A stretch of DNA of 64,000 nucleotides from Nitrosospira multiformis (GTDB taxonomy: Bacteria; Pseudomonadota; Gammaproteobacteria; Burkholderiales; Nitrosomonadaceae), in contig NZ_FOCT01000002.1 of NCBI RefSeq assembly GCF_900110185.1, positions 343,577 through 407,576 of the forward strand, in the 5' to 3' direction. The position numbers were made by a program, and so were the translations under genes. Shown piece after piece: positions 52,025 through 61,042 of the stretch. The notes beneath the pieces were generated by a model. It made no database searches. It was not told the origin of the DNA and was given only the letters and a program-made list of their open reading frames with translations. Each line of letters starts with the position of its first letter. Position 1 is the stretch's first letter.

Positions 52025-53146
52025 TCATAACTCGGCCGCGACATGCTGAATAACTTCGTTCTGGTATTCCTCCAGTCCGAGCCACAGCGGCAGCCTCACC
52101 AGCCGGTCACTCAGCTCTTGTGTCCACGTTAACGCGCCTGATTTGCGACCCCACTTCTCCCCCATGGGAGAGCTGTCAAGAGGAACGTAATGAAAAACTG
52201 TTCCTATTCCCTTCTGCCGGAGCGCATTGATAAAGGCGGTACGCTTGTCCAGGTCGGGCAACAGGAGATAGTACATATGCGCGTTGTGCACGCAATCAGA
52301 AGGAATGATCGGGCGCCGGATCTTCCCCTGTTTTTCCAAAAGCTCGAAATTAGCGTGGTAGACGTCCCAGATATCGAGGCGGCGTTGCGTGAGTGCATCC
52401 GCCTCTTCTATTTGAGCCCAGAGAAAGGCAGCAATGAGTTCACTGGGAAGATAGGATGAGCCGAAATCCACCCAGGTATACTTATCCACCTGCCCACGAA
52501 AAAACTGACTGCGATTAGTACCTTTTTCCCTGATTATTTCCGCTTGCTCCGCAAAGCGTACGTCGTTCACCAGCAGGGCTCCCCCTTCCCCGGAAATAAT
52601 GTTCTTGGTCTCGTGGAAACTCAGCGCTGCCAGATGGCCGATACTGCCCAGCGGTCTGCCCTTGTAGGTTGACATAATGCCTTGGGCGGCGTCCTCGATC
52701 ACAAACAAACCATACCGTTCGGCGATGGACATGATGGCATCCATCTCGCATCCCACTCCTGCGTAGTGGACAGCAACGATCGCTTTGGTTTTCGGGGTGA
52801 TGGCGGCCTCGATCAGGGCTTCGTCGATATTGAATGTGTCAGGCCGGATGTCCACGAATACAGGCACGCCTCCTCTCAATGCGAACGCGTTGGCGGTGGA
52901 GACGAAAGTATAGGAAGGCATGATGACTTCATCGCCGGGTCCGATCTGCGCAAGAATGGCCGCCATCTCCAGCGCAGCCGTGCAGGAATGCGTCAGCAAC
53001 GCTTTTTTACACCCGATACGGTGTTCCAGCCACGAGTTGCACTTCTTCGTGAAAACCCCATCGCCGGCCAGGTGTCCGTTCGCATGAGCCTGGCTGACAT
53101 ACCATAGCTCCTTTCCAGTCATATAGGGCTTATTAAAAGGAATCAT
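52025..53146 (-). CDS. wecE: dTDP-4-amino-4,6-dideoxygalactose transaminase
   Basis: The start MIPFNKPYMTGKEL at 53146 matches the WecE/RffA N terminus; the frame is open to 53398 but that part overlaps the next gene and has no family similarity. The 373-residue PLP enzyme has LTHSCTAALEMAA, GDEVIMPSYTFVSTANAFAL, VEDAAQG-type as IEDAAQGIMSTYKGR, the Lys in SFHETKN, and IREKGTNRSQFFRGQVDKYT. It aminates dTDP-4-keto-6-deoxyglucose to dTDP-Fuc4N. No N-acetyltransferase WecD is seen beside it. Confidence 0.93.
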   Translation of the reverse strand: MIPFNKPYMTGKELWYVSQAHANGHLAGDGVFTKKCNSWLEHRIGCKKALLTHSCTAALEMAAILAQIGPGDEVIMPSYTFVSTANAFALRGGVPVFVDIRPDTFNIDEALIEAAITPKTKAIVAVHYAGVGCEMDAIMSIAERYGLFVIEDAAQGIMSTYKGRPLGSIGHLAALSFHETKNIISGEGGALLVNDVRFAEQAEIIREKGTNRSQFFRGQVDKYTWVDFGSSYLPSELIAAFLWAQIEEADALTQRRLDIWDVYHANFELLEKQGKIRRPIIPSDCVHNAHMYYLLLPDLDKRTAFINALRQKGIGTVFHYVPLDSSPMGEKWGRKSGALTWTQELSDRLVRLPLWLGLEEYQNEVIQHVAAEL

Positions 53147-53178
53147 GGCTGAAATAGGCGTGTCTGGGTAAGGCGCTC

Positions 53179-53568
53179 TTAGGCTCGAGCTATGACAATC
53201 AACCCGCTGACAACCATAACCGTGCCCAGGACATTTTGGAGAGTGAGCGATTCGTTGAGGAAAAGCACAGAGAAGAGCATGACGATGACAAACGCCAGGC
53301 TCATGAAAGGATAAGCGTAGTTGAGCTCGAAACGTGTCATGGCTGCCATCCAGGCAAGCGAGGCAAGAAAAGCCGCAAACAAACCCGAGATGATCCATGG
53401 GTTGAGAAACTGCTGAAGCAGAAACAGAACCTTATCGACTCCTCCTTCCGGCATGCTGCCGCTCCGCCCCATCTGCCATTTGAGCACCAGTTGACCATAC
53501 ACGGTGAACAGCAGGGTTAACAGGATATAAACATGTCCTGCTATATCGAATCGTTCCTTCATCTTCAC
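53179..53568 (-). CDS. Small EamA/ArnE-like membrane protein
   Basis: This 129-residue protein has four membrane segments (about 10-30, 50-72, 78-98, 105-127) with FELNYAYPFMSLAFVIVM and LNVLG-type LQNVLGTVMVVSGLIVI. The length and topology match the small multidrug-resistance/ArnE-ArnF families that work as dimers. Between wecE and wbqC, it may flip a lipid-linked amino sugar. Confidence 0.8.
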   Translation of the reverse strand: MKMKERFDIAGHVYILLTLLFTVYGQLVLKWQMGRSGSMPEGGVDKVLFLLQQFLNPWIISGLFAAFLASLAWMAAMTRFELNYAYPFMSLAFVIVMLFSVLFLNESLTLQNVLGTVMVVSGLIVIARA

Positions 53569-53680
53569 CTCAGGCGCAGCAGCTTATGGAAAGTGGATCA
53601 CCGGATGGAACAGAACCAGAGATCACGCTGACGCAACTTTTTAATCGTATCACTTATCCTGGGTCAATTACGGCCGCTCT

Positions 53681-54385
53681 TTATATTTGCTTGCGCCATT
53701 CCCAGATATAACGAGGCGAGTCGGATCCCACGTTCAGAATCAGATCCAGGATAGTAACAAATGGCGCAAATGGTGAAAAACATTGCAGATAAGTGGGATA
53801 AGCAGGGTATTCCTTATACTCCAGCTTGATACCGGCCTCATCAAACAGAGATTCATCGATATAATCCCGCGCCGAAGGACCGCTAATGTATGTCGTTGCC
53901 CCGACTTTCTCGAGGATGCCTATTAACCGCTCAGTTTTCCTGCCATTGATTCCAAGAAGCCTGCTATCAGTAAATTGGGTTTGAATGCCGAGGATATCGG
54001 ACAGATGCCTGATTGCGCGCTGGTTATAATCGGAAAGATTTGTTACCGAATTCTCATACAGGAAATCCAGCAGCGGTCGTGATTCCTTGATGAAAGGGGC
54101 GCTTCGGTAGTTCTGTTCGATTATGCTTCTGTGCTGCTGTTTCCAGCGCTGATCCGGAATTTCCACTTCGCAGATCAGACTCTTCAGATTATGGCCAGCA
54201 GGTATCGACAGCCATCGCGGCCCATCCTTCGTCAGCAATTTGTTCCGGTTGCGCCAGTCCGAATGCGTGTATTGCACGTCGTCATAGAAGATGAAAAGAT
54301 CGACGTCGTGGATGAGATCGAAGTAGCCCCTCCAGGGTATATAGTTGGATTGCAGGATGGCAACTTTGTTGGGCCTGACTTGCAC
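53681..54385 (-). CDS. WbqC family protein
   Basis: The 234-residue soluble protein starts VAILQSNYIPWRGYFDLIHD and has YDDVQYTHSDWRNRNKL and GPSARDYIDESLF, the conserved blocks of the WbqC family. These are found in O-antigen and EPS loci, usually next to aminosugar genes; the catalytic role is unproven. It follows the NeuD-like gene by 12 bases. Confidence 0.9.
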   Translation of the reverse strand: MQVRPNKVAILQSNYIPWRGYFDLIHDVDLFIFYDDVQYTHSDWRNRNKLLTKDGPRWLSIPAGHNLKSLICEVEIPDQRWKQQHRSIIEQNYRSAPFIKESRPLLDFLYENSVTNLSDYNQRAIRHLSDILGIQTQFTDSRLLGINGRKTERLIGILEKVGATTYISGPSARDYIDESLFDEAGIKLEYKEYPAYPTYLQCFSPFAPFVTILDLILNVGSDSPRYIWEWRKQI

Positions 54386-54397
54386 GATATGGCTCTG

Positions 54398-55081
54398 TTA
54401 GAGCAATGATTGCAGTCGATAGCTTGGAACGCCGGCTTCCTGGCTGGATGCAGCGAGGTAGGCGGTATTCTCGTCAGTACTGGCGGTGACCAGAGCACCG
54501 GCACCGAGCAGAGTGCGCTCCCCCAGAGTTATCTTGTCGCGGAGCGTTGCGTTTATACCGATGAAGCTGTGAGCACCTATCTTTACATGACCCGAGATGA
54601 CTGCGTGAGCAGCGATGAAGCAATTGTCGTCAATTTCGACGTGATGGCTGACAAGGCTGCCGCACCAGATGATGACATTGTTGCCTATTCGCACGAAGGG
54701 CTGAATTACGTTTCCCTCCATGATGAAACAGTTCTCACCGATGGTCAGGTCGGGCCAAGTCACGCTTCGACTGCTGACATATGTCGCCAGGCGGTAGCCA
54801 CGGGATTTGGCCTCCAGACACTTTTCAGCTCTAACCTGATTCAATCGGGTATAGCCTAAGGCCACAAACATATCGTATTCCTCGGGCGCATAGCGCGTAT
54901 CTACCTCATCAAAGGCAAGCACCGGTAGCCCCATGCATTGATTTTCCCGGAAATGGGTGCGGTCTACGGTAAAGGCAGCAACGCGGCGGGAGCTATCATG
55001 GGTAAAGTAATAGTAGGCCAACTGGGCCAGTTCTCCCACGCCGAAGATGACTAAAGGCCTATCAGACTGACCACCATTCAT
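54398..55081 (-). CDS. NeuD-like sugar O/N-acyltransferase (left-handed beta-helix)
   Basis: The 227-residue protein has an N-terminal nucleotide-binding-like part (LVIFGVGELAQLAYYYF) and a hexapeptide-repeat beta-helix (IGENCFIMEGNVIQPFVRIG; HAVISGHVKIGAHSFIGINA). The His in VSHHVEIDD is a candidate catalytic base. It belongs to the NeuD/PglD group that acylates sugar amines or hydroxyls. Its ATG overlaps the acyl carrier protein stop, so an acyl-ACP may be its donor. Confidence 0.88.
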   Translation of the reverse strand: MNGGQSDRPLVIFGVGELAQLAYYYFTHDSSRRVAAFTVDRTHFRENQCMGLPVLAFDEVDTRYAPEEYDMFVALGYTRLNQVRAEKCLEAKSRGYRLATYVSSRSVTWPDLTIGENCFIMEGNVIQPFVRIGNNVIIWCGSLVSHHVEIDDNCFIAAHAVISGHVKIGAHSFIGINATLRDKITLGERTLLGAGALVTASTDENTAYLAASSQEAGVPSYRLQSLL

Positions 55082-55314
55082 GAATGCTTGGTTCGCAAAG
55101 CGTCCACTAAAAGGTGCAGGCTGTTTAGATCGGCTATTTCCTTGTCACTGAACTCGATATCGAATTCCTCCTCCAGGGCCAGTATCAGGTTCATGTGCTT
55201 GAGTGAGTCCCACGCGGGAAGATTCTTACGTGAAATGTCCGGAGAGATATCTTGTGGTACGATTTGCAGGACTTTCGCCATAACGTCACGGGTGCGATTC
55301 TCTATGTCAGACAT
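55078..55314 (-). CDS. Acyl carrier protein
   Basis: The 78-residue acidic helical protein has the phosphopantetheine attachment site at Ser37 (PAWDSLKHMNLI). The acidic helix after it (ALEEEFDIEFSDKEI) is usual. It is placed 8 bases after FkbH and overlaps the NeuD-like gene by 4 bases (ATGA), so the three should act together rather than with fatty acid synthesis. Confidence 0.93.
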   Translation of the reverse strand: MSDIENRTRDVMAKVLQIVPQDISPDISRKNLPAWDSLKHMNLILALEEEFDIEFSDKEIADLNSLHLLVDALRTKHS

Positions 55315-55322
55315 AGCAATGC

Positions 55323-57101
55323 CTACTCTCTTTCAATATGGATAAAGCTCGGTGGATCGATCTCTGGCATGGCGGCCTGCAAACGATAGAGCCGACGTCC
55401 TTCCGCTTGTTCCAGTAGAGCAAAACCAAGGGTACTCCAGAAATCCGCCACTTGACTGTTCTTGGCTGTGGACAGGTATTCTGCTTCCCAAGTGAGGATT
55501 CCCCAATCCGCTACAATACGCCGCATGCACTCCAGGACAAAGGCTACCTCAAGACGGCGGCCGAGCGCTCTGCAACTCATCAAAAGGGAATCGACCACGG
55601 CGGTCTCTTGCCGGCGTTGGACTATAAATACGCCTACCAATCCAAGAGAGCCAAAACGGTCGCTGGCGGATAAGGTATAGACACAGGCATCTTTGGATGA
55701 GCGAAACCTCGCAATATCGTGGTCGGAATAGCGCCGGGTCGTTAAATTGAACTGATTCGTTTTCTGGGTCAGCTGTACAACCCGCATTGCCTCCCGGTCG
55801 GTTGCAACTTGAATATTCACCACCAATTGCAACGATAAAAGGTAGCTCTCCAAATCCGGATGCTGATTTCGTTCGGCTTTGCGCTGCGCTTCGGTCTGAT
55901 AGAGACTGGTTCGCAGTTTATCCTCTTGGCTGGTTATCAACGTATCGAACAAGCCATCACGCTGTAGCAATGCCGGGTATTCATAGAGCTTATCCGGCAC
56001 TTGCAAGGTAGTCACTTGAGGGAGTACCTGCCGTATTAATTCCAGCTCTCGCCGATTGTCATCCACGAATACAAAAGCATCAAGACCGAGATTCAGCTCC
56101 TTTGCCAACTCGATCAGGTTAGCAGCCTTGTCGTCCCAGTTGATCCGGAAGCCGGACAGGTGGTTGCGTTTGAGCAGGCTCCAGGGATGCTTGTCAAGGA
56201 CATCGAGCACATCCTGTTCATTGTTCTTCGAACAGAGCGTTATTAATACGCCGCGTTCAGCCAATTGCAGGACGGTCTTCTGAAAATCGTAATACGCCCG
56301 CCCCGGATAATCATGACCATCCAAATGGATACCTTCAATGCCATCCTCCCCGACAACGCCGCCCCAAAGCGTATTATCACAATCCAGGACCAGGCATTTC
56401 TTGCTATGCCCCTTGAGGGCAAGTACAACCTTCGTTAACTCCCGCGCCAGGGCATCGAGAAAGGATCGTTTGAACGGGGCCTTGGAAATATACCAATATC
56501 GATAGTCCATGGCCTCGGCCTCGCCGATACGGTGAGCAAGCCGGTCCCAGTCCATTATACAGAAACGTGGGCTGTGCTCACGGACAAAGGCCCGGACAAA
56601 ATCATTAAGCCTGATTACCTCGCTCGCAACGTCCGGAGCCGCGATTAGTGTGCCAGTCTCCGAGCGAAAAGGAACGATGAACGTATTGAGGCTGATGGTG
56701 GGAGCGTCGCTGGCCGCCAAGGCGTCAAAAATAGCACTCAACTCCTCCCGGGAATGTGATGCGTTCCACCCGGGGAGGCCGTAATGCGGATCCAACTCCT
56801 CAAGCATAAACGCCGTTACTAGAAGGTCTGGACAATGCTTGACCAGCGGTGAATCGGGCAATATCAGATCCTGACGTATGGATCCATAACCTCCGAAGAT
56901 CAGTTCAGGCCGCAGCCCCATCCTCAACATGTGGTAGCGCAGATAAGGCTCAATCCCTTCCAGCGTTACGTTGCGTAAGAAACCGAAGCGATATGCGGGA
57001 GCCGTAGAGGACATCGCGGCATACATGGTATCGGAGGCACTGATAAGATCCGACAGAGTCGGGGGAATATCCGCGGGGAATGAGGAAACGGCTGCAAACA
57101 C
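55323..57101 (-). CDS. FkbH-like HAD-IIIC protein
   Basis: This 592-residue protein starts at GTG with GGAG 5 bases before it. Domains: an N-terminal SGNH-like region (about 40-200), a HAD domain (about 233-375) with LVLDCDNTLWGGVVGEDG and TLCSKNNE, and a GNAT-like C-terminal domain (about 430-585) with LTQKTNQFNLTTRRY. In FkbH enzymes the HAD domain loads a glyceryl unit from 1,3-bisphosphoglycerate onto an ACP. The ACP gene is next downstream. No methoxymalonyl dehydrogenases are seen, so a glyceryl or related acyl-ACP is the simplest expectation. Confidence 0.93.
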   Translation of the reverse strand: MFAAVSSFPADIPPTLSDLISASDTMYAAMSSTAPAYRFGFLRNVTLEGIEPYLRYHMLRMGLRPELIFGGYGSIRQDLILPDSPLVKHCPDLLVTAFMLEELDPHYGLPGWNASHSREELSAIFDALAASDAPTISLNTFIVPFRSETGTLIAAPDVASEVIRLNDFVRAFVREHSPRFCIMDWDRLAHRIGEAEAMDYRYWYISKAPFKRSFLDALARELTKVVLALKGHSKKCLVLDCDNTLWGGVVGEDGIEGIHLDGHDYPGRAYYDFQKTVLQLAERGVLITLCSKNNEQDVLDVLDKHPWSLLKRNHLSGFRINWDDKAANLIELAKELNLGLDAFVFVDDNRRELELIRQVLPQVTTLQVPDKLYEYPALLQRDGLFDTLITSQEDKLRTSLYQTEAQRKAERNQHPDLESYLLSLQLVVNIQVATDREAMRVVQLTQKTNQFNLTTRRYSDHDIARFRSSKDACVYTLSASDRFGSLGLVGVFIVQRRQETAVVDSLLMSCRALGRRLEVAFVLECMRRIVADWGILTWEAEYLSTAKNSQVADFWSTLGFALLEQAEGRRLYRLQAAMPEIDPPSFIHIERE

Positions 57102-57119
57102 TTTTCTCCGGCGATATCG

Positions 57120-57533
57120 TCAACGGGATTCCAACAATTCGATTATGCCAAAATCCTTGATCATATAGAAGCTGACCCGTCTGTCATCGAAGAGGATCGC
57201 AGGCTTTGGGGGTGATACGCAGATTACGCGGAATCCGCCTGCCTTCAAGGCTTCAAGGCTGGCTTCGAGATTTTCGGTTTCGTAACAGAGATGGTAAATG
57301 CTTTCGCTCGATTGGGTGAGGATTGCATCCAGGGGACCCTGCCCCTCCGCTGGCGCGACCAGCTCCACAGTAGGCATGGAAGAATGAGGACACAGCCAGA
57401 GATTCACGTTTTGCAGTGGGTCATAGACCTGCATAGCGACCTTGTGGCCCAGCCCCTTGAGGAATTTAAGCGTCTGCTCCGGCCGTCTGCTGGCCAGGCC
57501 AAAATGATGGAAGCGAAGACCGAACGCCTGCAT
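57120..57533 (-). CDS. VOC (glyoxalase-like) family protein
   Basis: The 137-residue protein resembles methylmalonyl-CoA-epimerase-like VOC proteins: RFHHFGLASRRPEQTLKFLK, VELVAPAEGQGPLDAIL, IYHLCYETENLEASLEAL and IIELLE at the C terminus. The metal ligands His9 or His10, Glu and the final Glu are in place. It often accompanies FkbH in polysaccharide loci and may epimerise or process an acyl intermediate. It ends 18 bases before FkbH. Confidence 0.82.
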   Translation of the reverse strand: MQAFGLRFHHFGLASRRPEQTLKFLKGLGHKVAMQVYDPLQNVNLWLCPHSSMPTVELVAPAEGQGPLDAILTQSSESIYHLCYETENLEASLEALKAGGFRVICVSPPKPAILFDDRRVSFYMIKDFGIIELLESR

Positions 57534-57595
57534 CGAAAATAGTATTTCCTGTTACGAAGCCAGCTCAGGTTTTTCGGGTAGCCCAAACGCCAGTG

Positions 57596-58312
57596 CTAGG
57601 CGGGCCTGCTCGCCTGGAGCAATAAAGAATTGCATAGCTCGGGATAATCAACGCCAACTTTGAGCATGGCCTGCAAAATTGCCTCGCTGAGATTCAAATC
57701 GAGCATCTGCTGCGTCGTAATCGGCTTGAGCAAGAGACCTTCAACCTTGCGTATCTCCAATCCCTCGCCCTGTACCATTGTAACCAACGATTCCAGAGTG
57801 AAATAACGCTTATGGCCGAATTCGAGATCGGCTGAATTTAAAGCATAAATATCGGGGAGCAGGCCCGCCGCATGCCCGAGCCTCCGATGCAGGGATTCAG
57901 CATTTGGGACGGCAATATAAATGGATCCGCCTGGAGAAAGGAACTGGGCATAACGTCGTATAATCGCGGCCGGATCGTCCACATGCTCAAGAACAAAACC
58001 CATTCCAATGGAATCGAAGCGTTCGGCAGTCTCAAAATCCTCGAAATACCCCTGCGCGATATCAACGCCCTCGATTGCGAAGCGCTTTCTGAAGCGATCA
58101 ATCATCTCCTGGGAGCCTTCAACCACTTGGTAGCGCTGAAAAGTCTTTGCAAAATATTCAGTGGAGTAACCGTGCCCCAAGCCCAGTTCCAACATGCTGC
58201 CAGTTTGTGCCATGGCAACGACTCTTTGGGGGTACCACTGTAGGGTTAGCCGGTTATCCAGGACATAAGTGCGATCATATGCGGTTGGATCCTGCTCATT
58301 TTCCAGGCTCAT
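57596..58312 (-). CDS. Class I SAM-dependent methyltransferase
   Basis: The 238-residue protein has the SAM motif MLELGLGHGYSTEYF, an acidic loop in QVVEGSQEMIDRF and GMGFVLEHVDDPAAIIRRY. It may methylate the sugar or the FkbH-derived acyl group; the sequence does not decide. It lies 92 bases after the ArnC/GtrB-like gene and 62 before the VOC gene. Confidence 0.9.
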   Translation of the reverse strand: MSLENEQDPTAYDRTYVLDNRLTLQWYPQRVVAMAQTGSMLELGLGHGYSTEYFAKTFQRYQVVEGSQEMIDRFRKRFAIEGVDIAQGYFEDFETAERFDSIGMGFVLEHVDDPAAIIRRYAQFLSPGGSIYIAVPNAESLHRRLGHAAGLLPDIYALNSADLEFGHKRYFTLESLVTMVQGEGLEIRKVEGLLLKPITTQQMLDLNLSEAILQAMLKVGVDYPELCNSLLLQASRPA

Positions 58313-58404
58313 GAATATCTTCCTTTATTTAAGAAGAAATGGAGCACGAGCTTTTTAATTATCCCTTGCTCTTCATTCTAAATCAGAAGGACGCCACGTT
58401 ACTG

Positions 58405-59373
58405 TCAATCGATTGCAGGTTGATCATCAGCGGTAAAAATATTTCTCACGATATAATTGGGACGGTTCTGCACCTGATTGAACACTTTCCCCAGGTAGAT
58501 ACCAACAAGGCCGATTGCCGTGGTGAGAATACCGAGGCTGAGCATCATCATGGTCATTACTGAAGTGAAACCCATGAGGGTGTCGTCAAACAGCAGCTTT
58601 CGTAATACAAGATAGAATGCAAATGAGAAACTCAGCAGGGTAATGACCACGCCTATATTGAACAGCCAGATCAGAGGCTGAGCGGAGAACGAACTCACTG
58701 CATTGATCATCAGTCCGATACGTCGCAGGAGAGTATATGTGCTTCTGCCTTCGCGCTGTTTCTTGACAACAGGCAGGCCGATTTGCTGAAAACCTGTCCA
58801 GCTCATCATACCACCGAGAAAAAGATTCCGGTCACCCATCTGCAGTAGCGCTTCCACGTAACGGCGCGTCATGATCCGTTCCGTAAGAATGTTTTCAGGA
58901 ATCTTTACATCGCTGAGCAGGTTGAATCCCTTCCAGAACAGACCGCCACTGATTTGCTCGAACCGCCCGCCTTTGCGTACGTCCTGATAGCCAAAAACGA
59001 CGTCGGATTTGGTCTCGCGTAGTTTGGCATAAAACTCTACCAGCACCAGCGGCGACACCTCCAGGTCGCAGTCGATGAGAAAAATGAGATTTCCTCGCGC
59101 ATGCCGTAATCCAGCTTGTATAGCAGCGTGATGTCCAAAATTCCGCGCAAGATCAACCACCACGAGTTGCGGGATGTCTGCCTGGCGTTCGAGTACATAA
59201 GCCAGGGACTCATCCGGCGAGCCATCATTGACGAGCAATATCTCAAAATGGTCACACTTGATGCCGGACAAGGCTTGCAGGGACTCGGCAAGGAACCGGT
59301 CAAGAAACGGTCGCGACCGGTACATGGTGGAGACAATGCTGATTTCCGGGAGCATACGGAATCCAATGTTCAT
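58405..59373 (-). CDS. ArnC/GtrB-like polyprenyl-phosphate glycosyltransferase
   Basis: The 322-residue GT2 protein has VSTMYRSRPFLDRFLAESL, VNDGSPDESL and DCDLEVSP (metal site), followed by two C-terminal membrane segments (about 235-258 and 270-300). The layout fits enzymes that attach a sugar to undecaprenyl phosphate. Start could be Met7 (MLPEISIVS), which aligns with the start of the frameshifted copy at 61043-61978. It is 17 bases after the CapK-like ligase gene. Confidence 0.93.
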   Translation of the reverse strand: MNIGFRMLPEISIVSTMYRSRPFLDRFLAESLQALSGIKCDHFEILLVNDGSPDESLAYVLERQADIPQLVVVDLARNFGHHAAIQAGLRHARGNLIFLIDCDLEVSPLVLVEFYAKLRETKSDVVFGYQDVRKGGRFEQISGGLFWKGFNLLSDVKIPENILTERIMTRRYVEALLQMGDRNLFLGGMMSWTGFQQIGLPVVKKQREGRSTYTLLRRIGLMINAVSSFSAQPLIWLFNIGVVITLLSFSFAFYLVLRKLLFDDTLMGFTSVMTMMMLSLGILTTAIGLVGIYLGKVFNQVQNRPNYIVRNIFTADDQPAID

Positions 59374-59389
59374 CCAGCTAAAATACCAC

Positions 59390-60766
59390 TTAAAGGTGAG
59401 ACTGAGGCTCCCCCCTTGGCGGCCTGGTCAAACCTTGCTGGCGTAGCCAGTCATTTCTAATGATGAGAAGCTTATCGTTGCGAGTTAACTCAGGCGCTCC
59501 CCAAATAATTTGCCAATCGACTTCCCCAGTGATTTTTTTCCGCAGGAAGGCTACCACTTCATCCTCACTGAGTTTAAAATCCACGCCTCGCTCCAACCGG
59601 ACAGTGACTTGGTGAGGATTCGTCTGAATAAATTGATATTGGCGCAATCCCTCCAACCAGCGCATTACCAATGTTAAGCCTGGCATAGCAATACTCCGGC
59701 CTGTGGGTAGATAAATTACATCACCAGTACGTCCGTCCACTGGACCGATTCTTGGCCAGCCAATGCCAGAGGGAGCAGGATCTAAGTTGTGCCAATGTAC
59801 CTGATCGCCGGTTTCATAACGTACAAAAGGCGTGGCATAATTACTGATGCAGGTGGCAATTGCACGTCCGGGTCGCTTGAGATCATGAATTTGGCAATTG
59901 TCGTCATCGAGTATTTCAAGAATACCGCGGTGAAAAAAAAGGTGCAGGCCATCATGCTCCGGTCCTTCAACCGCCAAAAGGCCGCCGTCGTTCAAGCCGT
60001 ATTGGTCAAAAACTGGAACACCCCCCAGCGTTTCACGAATTCGAGTACGTACTTCCGGACGCATTACTTCCGCGGTGCATACGACACTTTGTAAATTGGG
60101 AAAAACAGCACCAAGTTTCCATACAAACTCTCCCAATTCCCGTATGGCATTTGGGTACCCGTAGATTAGACGAACTTTCCTGAAATGTGGTGATTGGATC
60201 AGAACCCTGACGCGCTCCAGGCTCAAGTTAGAACCGCTGAACGACCAGCGATTCATAATCCTGTCTTTAAGTTTCCGGCGATCAGTGAGTCCTGTACCAA
60301 TCGACTCGCCACCAACCACGAGGAAGGGGTAACCAATCTGGTAGCCTGCCCAATGCCAACCTGTATACATCTGGGCCCACATAGCCTCCTGGTCGTACTT
60401 AGTCATGCGAAAAATAGTTGGTCTTCCCGTACTGCCGCCGGTTCGGGCTTCTTCACTTTTTATTCCCGGTGCCGTGGTTGTGAGGGCGCTGAGCTCTTGA
60501 CGCAGCTCATCTTTCGAGAGGATAGGCAACTTTTGTAAATCCTCCAACGAAACAATATCGCAAGGCCCGTCAATGTAAGACTTCCAGCGTGAGCGATAAA
60601 AAGGCACATACTGCCAACAGTAATGAATCAGCTTCTGGAGCTGCTTTTCCTGATACGATCGAATATCTTCGCGCTTCCAGCTCTGACAACGGATGATTTT
60701 ATGCATGAGCTCGACCCGCAAGGGCGCAGTGAGACCTATCAGTTTGTTGTGAAGCAAGTAGTCCAT
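59390..60766 (-). CDS. CapK/PaaK-like adenylate-forming enzyme
   Basis: This 458-residue protein is intact. It has YWQYVPFY-type as HYCWQYVPFYRSRWKSY, TGGSTGRPTIFRMTK, YGYPNAIRELGEFV, FDQYGLNDGGLLAVE and ATPFVRYETGDQV, the blocks of phenylacetate-CoA ligase-like proteins. In polysaccharide loci these probably activate a carboxylic acid as adenylate for transfer. It may therefore take part in acylation with the ACP. It is the first gene of the 14-gene run. It shares family with the broken gene at 48195-49547. Confidence 0.9.
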   Translation of the reverse strand: MDYLLHNKLIGLTAPLRVELMHKIIRCQSWKREDIRSYQEKQLQKLIHYCWQYVPFYRSRWKSYIDGPCDIVSLEDLQKLPILSKDELRQELSALTTTAPGIKSEEARTGGSTGRPTIFRMTKYDQEAMWAQMYTGWHWAGYQIGYPFLVVGGESIGTGLTDRRKLKDRIMNRWSFSGSNLSLERVRVLIQSPHFRKVRLIYGYPNAIRELGEFVWKLGAVFPNLQSVVCTAEVMRPEVRTRIRETLGGVPVFDQYGLNDGGLLAVEGPEHDGLHLFFHRGILEILDDDNCQIHDLKRPGRAIATCISNYATPFVRYETGDQVHWHNLDPAPSGIGWPRIGPVDGRTGDVIYLPTGRSIAMPGLTLVMRWLEGLRQYQFIQTNPHQVTVRLERGVDFKLSEDEVVAFLRKKITGEVDWQIIWGAPELTRNDKLLIIRNDWLRQQGLTRPPRGEPQSHL

Positions 60767-61042
60767 AATCCTCTAGTTAACTTGGAATCCTTTCCGTCAA
60801 TTTTTTAGGTTGAGACAATCCCTGCAGCACCCGAGAAGCTCGTTCAGCACAGCAAGTGACGTGCAGCCGAGCTTTGCGTTGCTGGATTCTTTCTGCAAGT
60901 CAAGAATTGAAATTGAAGAATGCACCACTGCTTATCTGAAAGACATGCTGATATCCCGCATCAAGCATCAAGTGATTTTCCTCAGAATAGGGAAATCCGT
61001 GGGTATAAGCTTGCACATGATTATCCAATCGTTCGGCTTCTT

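Noticed and set aside
53147..53398. N-terminal extension of the wecE frame (84 codons)
   Set aside because: It overlaps the EamA-like gene in another frame and has no similarity to WecE; the family start is MIPFNKP.
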